Below are positions 1 through 10,200 of a stretch of DNA of 64,000 nt, one piece after another. This DNA comes from Seminavis robusta. Its lineage: Eukaryota; Bacillariophyta; Bacillariophyceae; Naviculales; Naviculaceae. Numbering within the stretch: the stretch's first letter is position 1; each line of letters begins with the position of its first letter. A program made the position numbers and the translations under genes. Below the pieces are notes generated by a model. It saw nothing but the letters and a program-made list of their open reading frames with translations. It searched no databases and had not been told where the DNA came from. The stretch spans positions 1-64,000 of the forward strand of contig CAICTM010000221.1 of assembly GCA_903772945.1 (NCBI GenBank). Direction: 5' to 3'.

Positions 1-63
1 AGGGACAGGCTTGCTCTTGGGACATGCATCTGGTGCATAATAAGGAGGTCAATGTCGCAGCAG

Positions 64-433
64 TACCTGGACGATCCGGCAATTAGTGCCTAAGCCAATT
101 AAGAATCACGACTGAATGGTTGCAAGCGAGACTTATGTCGACGGTCTCCTAAATAGTCTCCTAAAACCGGTGCGAGTATCCAAAACGGTCGCCTATTTTT
201 AGGCGATCGCCTATTAATAATTCTTCGAGAAACAACCCGTTAAATCCTAGAAACAGTATCCTAAATCCAAGCAGTAGTCTAGCCTAAATAGTCTCCTAAT
301 ACCGGCAACCGTCGCCTAAACGATCGCCTATTTGTAACGGTCGCCTAAACGGTCGCCTAAACGATCGCCTAATTGTGAACTGTTCAATCGTGAAACCAAC
401 GTCACAACTTACCATTGCCGGATCGTCCTGGTA
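64..433. mobile_element. TIR element 1 with internal CGCCTA words
   Basis: The ends form an inverted repeat of 20 bases with one mismatch: left 64-83, right 414-433, core GGACGATCCGGCAAT. The interior is built of variants of one word, GNCNCCTAA. TCGCCT occurs about seven times forward (186-212 and 308-372), once as the palindrome TAGGCGATCGCCTA, with CTCCTAA variants near 147-170 and 285-300. There is no coding capacity. This is the layout expected of a non-autonomous DNA transposon whose subterminal words could be transposase-binding sites. No clear target-site duplication is visible, and the superfamily is not identified. Confidence 0.6.
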
Positions 434-1581
434 CCGTACCAGTAACTTTTGGGGCTTTGGGGTGTCGTGCTCGTCCTTTGTGCAATGTGTGGTACATAGC
501 TTTATTTGTGGCGGACATACCGTAGTTGATGTTTTCCCAAAGAGCCTTTCCGACAGCCTACTGTTAGAACGGCTGACCAAAGATCAAAGGATCAATCAAC
601 AGGCGTCTGCTACTCGCAACCCAACCACTGGATTTGACACTTGAGTTTTCATTCTATGCTTGTACTATACTCCTTTTCACTGGCTTTTGTGCTGAAAATG
701 ATTAAACAGTGGTATTCCGTTCAAACGTGATAGTACAACTGGACAGGGACTCACTGGGACTTCCACTCAGGGAGTCGTGCTTCTAACCAGAATCCAGTGG
801 TTGGATGGATCCAGTTGTTGAGTGGCGAGTAGTCTGGGTAGATCTAGAATGATCCTTCAATTAATAAATTTAATACTATGGAGGGTGACGACTCGACGCA
901 TCAACCAAACAAGGGTTAAAAAAAAAAACTGATAAGGTCCCTTTGGCTAGATTCAACGACATGGAAGAGCCCAATGAACTCCCGAGTAAGCAGTTGCTAT
1001 CAGTATCTTTGGCAGACAGATGCTGTCTCTGTTCTTTCTCCCTTGGCATTGAAGATTGAAGCGGATTGGCTGAGAGTCGGATACACATCTAGTACTGTAT
1101 AAGGAGCTTCTAGGTGCATACACTTGTGTAGTAGCAAGTAGCGAAAGCTGCCATAACAACCGGTTGAGGGTTCACTTTTAGTGCTTTAGCGGGTACGGTA
1201 CATACACATACTTTGCCATAGGATGCTGGGCACTTGACCACCAGCATGAGCTGCAGCACGTCAGCGGCTGTCGAGGGTATCTTCTGCTGTCAGTAGGAAT
1301 ACTGTACACTGTACGAGTACTGGTACGCAACGCTGAAGCAATGAGTCGTGTCGAGTCACTCTCAGAATCACAAAATAAATTTAATCACACATGGTTTCCA
1401 CTGACGAGCTGCAACCTTCTTTTCTCAAGTAATGACTGTCGATGCAATTGCGGTTCCGCAGCTGATTCCGCCGTCGTCGCGAAATTGCTAATAAACAAAA
1501 GGTCCACAGAGAAGATGACTGGGTGGATCACAAGGTCTTGCACGCTTCGTTTTCTGCAGCTGTTTTTGCCTCCTGCTACAA

Positions 1582-1908
1582 CTGCAAGGTTCGGAAGCAT
1601 GACTGAAATCCTTTTTGACAGTTTCTCAAATGAGAAAGTAGTTTCTCATTTGAGAAATTAGTTTCTCAAATGAGAAAGTTAGTTTCTTGTTTGTCGAAAA
1701 TGAGAAACTATCTTTTGAAATGAGAAACAATAGGAGAAACTACTATTAAAGTAAATGTGCAACAAAATTGAGAAACTATTTTCTCAAATGAGAAAATAAA
1801 CTGTTAGTTTTTGTTGAGAAACTAGAAATGAGAAAGTGAAACTAGAAATGAGAAAGTAAAACTGTTTGAAACATTTCAAAACTTCATAATGGTTTCAGGA
1901 CCTTGCAG
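1582..1908. mobile_element. TIR element 2 with internal TTTCTCAAATGAGAAA palindromes
   Basis: The left end (1582-1600) begins CTGCAAGGTTCGGAA. The right end, read on the other strand from 1908, begins CTGCAAGGTCCTGAAA, giving an imperfect inverted repeat. Between 1620 and 1860 the word GAGAAAC is repeated many times in both orientations. At least four times it is fused head to head into a 16-base palindrome. CAACTG before the CAAGG start and CAGCTG after the end could be a degenerate target duplication, or simply more inverted repeat. There is no coding capacity. The terminus resembles that of the element at 59966-60389. Confidence 0.6.
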
Positions 1909-2905
1909 CTGATTCATTCGTTCCTGCAATAATAATCAATAGGTCTATTCATGCCTGTTTCAATTGCATCGACCATCACCGGTACTTTATGGCCGCTATG
2001 ATGGCTTTCGGGGTCACCTATTGCTGCCTTCTTGCCGGTTCACAAACCGGAAATAAAGCGGGGGTTCTCCATGACAAATGGATAGTTTTTCTCCGGTCGC
2101 CGTCACAACAGACTCACAACTCAGAGACTCACAGTGGTCAGGATTGCAGGAAGGTAAGGAGGATGTTAAATCAATTGGTCTTCTCAGGCAAACAAGGAAA
2201 CAGTGTTTTAAGTAAAGAAAAGAAAGCGCTCTTCGATCGAAGGTGACTACTTTGAGGACGTGAGTAGCTCGTGAGAAGCTTGTAAAACTCATCAGAATGT
2301 CTTTTCACCCCGTTGAACTACAAATGGTCTTGAGGTAAGACAGTTTCAACAATTGCCCAAGCGTTTCACAAAGTTCTCGGGAAGCCTACTCACAACCGCG
2401 CAACCGCGATCACCGGTTGAATCATTCTTTGTGTTTTTTTGGATCGCACTGCAACCATCACTCACAATAGCTCTAACAATCGAGCACAAATCCATCTTTT
2501 CGACCACCTTGAGAGATCTCCGAATAGATAGACGAGGTAGCATATCAGGTATATCGATCCCACAGCACACACGATCTCTCTCTCTCAGTTAGTCTAGCTA
2601 GCCAACCGAAGTGATCCCAATCATCAGCACTCTCTGCCGTTTCCAGTCTCTTTAGCTCTCTCTCTCTCTCTCTGACCCAACCTTTCAATCCCATCTTTGG
2701 CTGCATCCCATCACCTCTCCATCACTGGTGTTCCCCATCGCAACTCCATCCACTGCTGTACTGTACCCCACAAAGGCAGTCACCCAGTCCATCCATCCAT
2801 CCATCCATCACTGATCAATCAACAAGATACCCTTCCTTCTCTCTCCCCACAACCCACAGTCCATCCAAGTTGTTATAAAGAACGGTATCCATAGCAATAG
2901 CTAGC

Positions 2906-5001
2906 ATGTCCGGCAGCCACCCTCACCCGAATGGCAACGGTCAATCCGGCAATGGCAGTAACGGTCTTCAGTTCCAACCTGGCGTGGACGACCCAAACAA
3001 GCTCAAGCGATTTCTCGTGGGCGTCGTGGAACAGTACAACACGCTCAAACAGGGCGGACCGTTGACCAATGGTGGCGCTGGTATGAATAATGGTGGTGGA
3101 GCTGGTATGAATAATGGCAATAATGGAGCCATGGCAGCGCAATTGGCAGCGCTGAATGCGGCACAAGGAGCGGGAGGTGGCATGTCCCATCAGAATCGCA
3201 TGATGATGGCCATGATGGCGCAGCAGCAGCAGCAACAGCAACAACAAGCGCAACAACAAGCACAACAGCAGCAAGCACAAAACATGCTTGCCGCTGCCAA
3301 TGGAGCCACTGCCACGGACAACAACAACAACAACAACAGCAAGAAGCGCAAGGCCGAAGAGACTCTGCCCAATGGAATTCCCAAAGCCGTAAAGACGGGT
3401 CCTACAGAAGACGACGACGACGAAGAAGACGACGATGAGGAAGAAGAAGAAGACGACAAGGAGGAAGAAAGTGAAGAAGAGGAGGAGGACGATGAAAAGG
3501 AAGAAGAAAGTGACGACGAAGAAGAGGAGGAAGATTCAGACGACGATGAGGACGACGACAATGAAGAAGCCAAGGAAGAATCCAAGGCTGCCAAGAGTAG
3601 TGGACAAGCACAGCAGTTGAGTCAAGCGTTCCAGTCTCTCGCTTCCAACAATCAAGAACTCAAGCAAGAAAACAAAAAACTCAAGCAAGGAATTGAACAG
3701 GTCAAGCATGCACTGCAGGGAGATCAACAGCAGCAGCAGCAGCATTTGCAGGCACAACAGCAAGCACAACAACAAGCACAGCAACAGTTACTGCAAGCAC
3801 AGGCGCAACAGCAGCAAGCACAGCAACAATTGCAAGCAGCACAACAACAACATCAAGCACAACAGAAAGCACACCAACAAGCACAACAGGCACATGCACA
3901 AGCGCAACAGCAAGCACACCAGCAATTATTGGAAGCACATCAGCAACAACAACAGCAGCAGCAAGCAGCCCAGCAGCAGCAAGCAGCGCAACAACAACAA
4001 GCGCAAGCACAGCAAGCAGCGCAACAAGCACAAGCCAAGGAAGATGCCAAAGAGGAATCAGCCATGTTGCAGGCAGCACAACAGCAACGTCAACAGCAGC
4101 TGCAAGAACAACACGCTGCATTGGCCGGATTGGGTGGTGGTTTGGGAGGACTTGCCGGACTCGGAGCGGCTGGATTGGGTGGTGCTAGTCCGGCTCTGTT
4201 GCAACAATTGGCAGCGCAGCAGCAACAGCAAGAAGCGGTAAGTTTACGACCTGATGGATTATTGGAATGGCATATATTCATTCTGTTGCTCTCGTGTTTC
4301 ACTCGTTTTGGTTCTTTGTACGATTCAATTCACCTTTCTATTGTGTTTTTTTTTCGTTTTGTCATGTCAATCAGCAACTGTTCGCCGCCGCGGCAGGAGG
4401 AGGCGGTAGTGCCGAAAATGCTGCCATGCTCGAACAATTGGCGGCATTGCAGGGAATTGATCCCAACATGGCGGCACTCTTGCTCCAGCAGCAACAGCAG
4501 CAGCAGCATCAACAACAGGCGGCGCAACAGCAGGATTTGGGAACGCTTCTGCTCCAACAAGAGATACTCCAGCAACAACATGCGCAACAACAGCAACAAG
4601 CCAATGAAATTCTTGCCATTTTGCCGCAATTGTCACAAACGGATCCACAAATGGCCATGGAACTTGTGAATCAATACCAACAATTGCAACAACAGCAACA
4701 ACAACAGCATCAACAACTACTACAGCAACAACAAGCCATTGCCGCTGCCAGTAGTGGTGGAGGCGGTGGCGGCGGCGGCAGTCAAGCCATGCTGCTCCAA
4801 ATGCTACAGCAACAAGAACAACAACAGTTGCAACAAGCTGCGGCCGCGGCTCCCGGTGGCGGTAGTGCGGCTGGTGGCAATAATATGGATCCACAAATGA
4901 TGGCGCTGCTTCTACACCAGCAACAGCAGCAGCAGCAACAACAGTTGCAGGCTGCACAACAACAGCAGCAAGAAAGTGAAGGTCCGTCACCCGGGTCGTA
5001 A
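2906..5001 (+). CDS. Gln-rich, acidic, putative nuclear protein
   Basis: Two exons, 2906-4237 and 4375-5001, are joined in phase 0 by a 137-nt GTAAGT...TCAG intron and give 652 aa. From N to C: a short helix-like start with DDPNKLKRF (29-36); Gly/Asn and Met/Gln-rich stretches; a basic KKRK nuclear-localisation-like motif (146-149); an almost pure Asp/Glu tract (168-228); a probable coiled coil (236-270, SNNQELKQENKKLKQ); then long Gln/Ala-rich runs through the second exon, broken by Gly-rich linkers. There is no enzymatic domain. Gln-rich plus acidic tracts with an NLS are typical of transcriptional coactivator or chromatin-associated proteins, but this is composition only and the family is not recognised. 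The exon junction reads QQQEA|QLFAA. Read-through of the intron would replace the C-terminal half with unrelated sequence. Confidence 0.82.
4238..4374 (+). other. intron of the Gln-rich gene
   Basis: Donor GTAAGT and acceptor TCAATCAG lie in a T-rich stretch between two Gln-rich exons in the same phase. Composition changes abruptly from CAG/CAA codons to T-rich DNA and back, which supports removal. Confidence 0.85.
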
Positions 5002-5319
5002 AAAAGAAAACGAACACTCAACTATATATACACATGCAGGCATGCATGCATGCATTGGAACCACAAGGCGTTTTGACGCCCTTTTTTCGCCACTTGCAGC
5101 AGCTCACTTCCTCAAACGAACGAACGAACCACCAAAGCATCACACAACAAAACATTACAACCCAAGAACGCACGGATTCCACTCGCTCCTTGCTAGGGCG
5201 TAGGCTCTAGCTATTTATTAACAGTTTTAGCAACTAGAAAAGAATCCGACATGACACGGTAGATCGCCGTGCCGTTTCAAATGCAGTGGTTGCCGTAAAC
5301 GGTAGTACTGTATTAATAG
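5002..5319. other. intergenic, convergent 3' ends
   Basis: About 320 bases lie between the stop codons of two convergent genes. They contain a CATG tandem (near 5033-5056) and a GAACGAAC run. No terminator or polyadenylation signal can be assigned with confidence. Confidence 0.4.
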
Positions 5320-6219
5320 TTAGGATTGATCCATATGTATGCTCACAAAATTCGTGGGGGCCAAGACGTGGCCCACAATTTCGGCCTCCTCGATAGCCAG
5401 TCTTCCACCATGATGATCAGCAGCAGCATCTACTTGAGTCGCGTCTTCAGCTTCTCCGTCTGGTACAGCTTGTGCCTCCACGAGGCGATGACTATTGCCG
5501 ACAAAGCCAGGAATGTGCCGCATGATGCACACATCCAACGTGCCATCATGATCATCACCATCGGGAACGTGGAGGAGAGTCGCCAACTGCGTAGCTGTCG
5601 GGATGGCTTCGATGCAAGAAGTCTGCGCTGAACTCGGAAACGTTTGTGTCGGTGGAAGTGCCGAGGGCTCCGCTCCGGTCACACCATCCACATGTCGACG
5701 TTCTTCTTGGCTTTCCAAGGCTCTGGGCTGCTGTTCTCTTGGCTGGATTGGAGGAACGCCGGTGAAGGCGGAGTATACTACTCGCCCCACAGTTTCGAAT
5801 GCAGTGGAACGGTTGCACCCTTGTGTACTTGTCGTCGCCCTTCGACCACGTGGAAATCCTAGTACAAGCGGGGATCGTGGTCGCCTGGCAACAGGTTTGG
5901 GTGTGACGAGTGTAGTTTCGGTACCATGCTCGTCAACGGAGACAGCTCCAGGTTTCAGAGATGCGCTCTTGGCTCGGAACATTGCAATGTCCATCTCAAG
6001 AGTCTTTTCTGTAAGAAGATCCAAGTCCTCTTGCTGCTGCTGCACTGTGTTGGAGCTGTTACTGTCCGCCCCAACCATATTGCTGTCCGCAACCTTGGAC
6101 TCATCCTCTCTCGGGAGGATAGTTTCCTCCTCCTCGTGGAGGATATCGGACACGTCCGCCACCGCAGACGACGACGAGGCATCCATGTCGGCTCCTTCCT
6201 TTCGTTCACTCAATTGCAT
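5320..6219 (-). CDS. disordered hypothetical protein
   Basis: A single 299-aa frame with no intron needed. It is rich in Ser, Glu, Asp and Ala in the first 90 residues, with QQQQEDLDLLTEKTLEMD at about 63-80, a basic stretch (RRPRSPLVLGFPRGRR) near 113-128, and an acidic C-terminal third with Val-Glu-Ala type repeats. No signal peptide, membrane segment or enzyme motif is seen. The 'LDLLTEKTLEMD' segment followed by 'SLKPGAVSVDE' is reminiscent, from memory, of the disordered N-terminal regions of diatom leucine-rich-repeat receptor-like proteins. If so, this is an orphan N-terminus without membrane or LRR parts, since none follow downstream. Alternative: an unrelated lineage-specific protein. 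The start is the first Met; M12 (MDASSSS) is an alternative. Confidence 0.5.
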   Translation of the reverse strand: MQLSERKEGADMDASSSSAVADVSDILHEEEETILPREDESKVADSNMVGADSNSSNTVQQQQEDLDLLTEKTLEMDIAMFRAKSASLKPGAVSVDEHGTETTLVTPKPVARRPRSPLVLGFPRGRRATTSTQGCNRSTAFETVGRVVYSAFTGVPPIQPREQQPRALESQEERRHVDGVTGAEPSALPPTQTFPSSAQTSCIEAIPTATQLATLLHVPDGDDHDGTLDVCIMRHIPGFVGNSHRLVEAQAVPDGEAEDATQVDAAADHHGGRLAIEEAEIVGHVLAPTNFVSIHMDQS

Positions 6220-7246
6220 GTACTTTGAGAAGGCTGTACTTTTGCCATTCTTCTAATGGGCCAACAAGGTGCAACACTCCCTTTGCACAATATGTCGTTC
6301 ATTTTGGGGGAATTTGTAAGTTCTGCATTGCCAGTGGTCGACACATCATGCGACTACTAGTATGGTTTCCACTGACTTCCTCGAGGTCGCGTGTTTCTTA
6401 CTTGAACACAAAACTAGACTGAAGCGTGCCACCAGTAATCATTACGTGAGCTCCCTATGCCGTACTCTAGAACCCCCTTTCGAGATCTCTCACAAACCAA
6501 AGTACTGCATGTATTAAGCGCTTTCCTCTGAAACTGTGACTCAGCGGCGTCTCACTATTTATCACATTCCATTGTTAGATGTTAGATGGGTGCTCAACCA
6601 CGATCCACCACCAGTGCACAAGCAGCAATGGAGGAAGAAAAGGAAACCGATGTTTCTTCAGGCATCAACAAAAGAGGCAAGTGGCTGCTTGTACTACAGG
6701 AGCTCTAGCTAGCTTGTTGCCCATAACTAACGCACCGTGAGCTTTTGACCACTGCCTGCCTGGTTGAGTGATACACAGGTGTCGATCGATAAGCGCGAGC
6801 TGGCTGCGCACTGACATTAGTGTCACAAACTTTCCCTTGAACGAGGAGCGGGCCCTGAGTAGCTAAGCTAGCTAGCTTGACGGCAGGTGTGCTAATGGCT
6901 GAGGGAGGGTACTAGTACCGGAGGAAACGGAGCCAGGCGTATTGCCATTTCGAGTGGCTGCCTGCCGAATTGTGACAACCAAGGCACAGGCTGATGCCAA
7001 GTCCCCGACGGCGCTTGTAGCGGTCCTGCTCGCCAATCTACTAGCCCCCAATTACGGTCGTCATCACCGAGTACCTAGCTGCTGGATGAACCTTGGCAAA
7101 GTTTTTAAACGTATTGTTTTATAGTCTTGTGTGTGTGTGCACGACGAAACATATAAATATCAAGCGAGGACGCTCGCCAATATTGGTGCTACAAAACAAC
7201 GCAGAACTGAACCCATCAATAAGGGACCCCCAACACCTAGACACGC
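6220..7246. other. intergenic region
   Basis: About 1 kb between the small protein gene and the 3' end of giant gene A. Only short open frames and CTAGCTAGCTAG-like words are present (near 6705-6715 and 6860-6880). No gene or RNA is recognised. Confidence 0.5.
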
Positions 7247-10200
7247 CTATTCCCTTCTTCGTAGACGTGCCCTCTTGTTCTTTCCTTTTCCATTAGCGCT
7301 TCCATTGCCATTACCGTTTCCATTGGCATTGCCCGGGGAGGAATTTACGGGTGGTGAAGTCGGAGCCGAAGTCGGAGCGGATGTGGTGGCAGAAGTCGGA
7401 GCCGAAGTCGGGGCGTTGTTGGAGGGTGACGCAGCAGTAGGAACAGTAGGAACAGCTCCAAACTCAAGGGTGGCGGTTGATGTTTGCGATGCCAGAGAAA
7501 CGGATGGGCCTGAAGTGGTGGTAGAGGAACCAGGATCATAGACAAAGGGAGGAATGTAGCTTGCCATATTCATGTCAGCACACTGCTTGCTCTTGACCAT
7601 TGTCAGTTTGTTGTCGGGGATGACACCATTGAAAAGATCAGTGGCAAACTGGGACAACAGGACATGACCTTGAAGCAAACCTTGAGTGAAGAACAGCATC
7701 TCCGCCTCCAGCTTGTCATTGGTATTTAGATTTCCGATTACCTCGTCCTGTCCCTTTTGGGTGTCCACCTTTGTACCATCAATCATGTCAAACGTATCCC
7801 CTGCAATCTTGTTCCAACGTGCATTATCCCATTGTCCAAAGGCATCGGCTCGGTCTTCGTGGACAAAAGTCCCACTGGGCTGGTCGTACCCAAAGCTTGT
7901 CCAATATTCTCCCAAGGCAACATTTGTGGCGCTGTCGCCAAAGAAGAAATCTCCGTGCAGGACAGGTTTGACATCCTTGGCAATAGCGGAGTTGTACCTT
8001 TCTGCATAGAACTCAATGTCGTATCCGAACACGTCAAGACGGACTTGAATGGAAACTACGGGTCGCTTCCGCAAGTCTTCCACAGAATCGGTGTACGCAG
8101 ACAGGTCAGCGGTAGTGCTATCCTGTGTCGTCACCACGTGTCCAATCAAGGCAAAGTCACCAATACCCAGGTTTGTGCCAGTATTCAAGAAGATCTTGTC
8201 GACTCCACAGTAAAGTAAGAATGGGATGTCATCGAATGGCAAACTATTCAACGCTGAGTTGCCCAGTGGTGTTGTTGGGGTCAAATCAGTTGTCTCGTGC
8301 GCATCGAGGGCTGCCTCCCTGTTGTTTCGGATGGCAGACAAGGCACTCTCGATGGCCTGGTCACTCTTGAGCTCTCCAAAAGCGAATCCATCAGTGCCGG
8401 GGCGATCAGCTTGCACAAAGTAGGTGACCGAGTCCCCCACGACAACGTCCGTGCCAAACGATGAAATACTGTCACTTGCCAACGTCAAGTTGTGCAAAGC
8501 CTCTTGGGGCAAAGTTGGTGAGGGTTGCGGGGAGCGCACCAACAGATCATGGTGCAGCTCATACAAAGCGAGATGCAAATCCACCAGAACAAGTTCAATG
8601 TCATGAAGCCTGTCCAGTACCTGTTCAGCAATAGAGGCCAGTGACGCTGAATCAACGCTTTCTGCCAAATAGGTTCGGCCGATGAGATTCAGCGAGTCTC
8701 CCGTTGCAAAAGTCTGGCCTGTAGCATCTGTGGTGATGCTATCGCATCCGACTGCAATGCTGTAATCTGCACCGTTTATCAGGCCTGATCTTTCAGCATC
8801 AAACTCCATAACACTGAGACGGGTGCCAAGGGAAGCAACTAACTCATCTGTCCTCTTTCGGACAAGATCAATGTCTGAAAACTGTTCAAAATCAAGACCA
8901 ATGAATCCTCGTATGTCATCTCCGACCACAATGCTCTGCCCGCTTCCACTGTCAATGGAATCATTCCCGTGGTAGTGCTGAGTGGACTCCAGGAATCCGG
9001 GCATGGCAGCAAACATCGGCTGCACGCACTCCGACGGATCGGCCTTGCTCAAAGCTGAGACGCCAAGGATGTCATGAAGAAGGTTGGCATCCACCTGGAG
9101 GTCATCAATGTTAACAGCACCGTCAACAAAGCTGCCTAGGCTGTCTACCTCACGGTATTGGTCTGGGTAGAGTTTCATATCAACCGAAAATACAGCTCCA
9201 AACTCTGGAACCTCAAATTGCTCAGGGGCTGTGAGGGAGCGATAGATCTCATAGATCTTGGGAAGATCCATGTTGTACCCAATTTTATTGCTGCCTGAAT
9301 CACCAATCAAAAGGTCATTTCCTGTGCCACCCTTGATAGTATCGTCCCCACGCTGCCCAATGACAACGTCATCACCTGCTCCACCTTCCAGGACATCATC
9401 ATACCCTGGCTCCAAGTTAAATAGAATCAACTCAGTTGGCCAACCACCTCTGCTTGCATCATTGACCTTGTTTCCGTCGCTGTATGCATTGGCAACAAGC
9501 AGCATGGAAGCTGCTACTGTGTCTTCTGCTTGTAGGATATCAGTGTCGACCTTCTTCGAAATGAGATGCGAGGAAACAATATTGCCAATTTCTTCGAGAA
9601 CAATGTCCTTGTGCCACACAAACTCAGAAGATGTACCACTTGAGTCTGAGTTGAGGCGAGGGGCTCCGGACTCGTCAAATCTTCTGATAACATGCCCAAC
9701 ATCACCAATCAAAATGTCATTGCCAGCATCTCCTCGAAGGATGTCTGCATGGAGTCCTCCAATCAATTCGTCCTCGCCCTCTCCGCCGTTTAGTTCTGAT
9801 CAGTGAAAAAATTGTTTTTGAGTTCTGGCATCGATCCAACAAAACCACATAACCTAGTGCAGGACACATACCATCGTTGCCCCGTTGGCCCCAGAGAATA
9901 TCATTCCCAGCATCACCCCACATCTTGTCATCTCCCTGTCCACATTGAGAAGATCCCAAGGTTAGAGGGAATGCTACAAAAATGAGCACGAGCAACATGT
10001 GTGACACAGCGTACCTGAATTTTGTCTACATCATCAAACAGTCTGACTTCTCGGATGACATCAGTATCAAAAGGCGAAGGGAAAGTTTCCCAAACGAAGT
10101 TGTGTAGCCAAGGGAAGGTACTAGCGGCAATCCTAGTGCCAGTACGAAGAATCCTGCCATTATCTCCAATGAGCCTGTCACTCTCACTTCCTCCATGCAA

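Larger units (their letters stand above)
1..2905. other. non-coding region upstream of the Gln-rich gene
   Basis: No convincing gene is seen. The longest open frames are about 100 codons and have no recognisable composition. The stretch holds two short TIR elements (about 64-433 and 1582-1908, listed separately). The last 350 bases carry CT-rich microsatellite (around 2575-2590 and 2651-2672) and a CCAT tandem (around 2796-2818). This pyrimidine-rich DNA probably includes the promoter and 5' UTR of the gene starting at 2906, but no TATA box or initiator can be assigned with confidence. Confidence 0.6.

Noticed and set aside
147-372. CRISPR-like array
   Set aside because: Words are short, unevenly spaced, in both orientations and flanked by inverted repeats. 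There is no cas gene and the context is eukaryotic.
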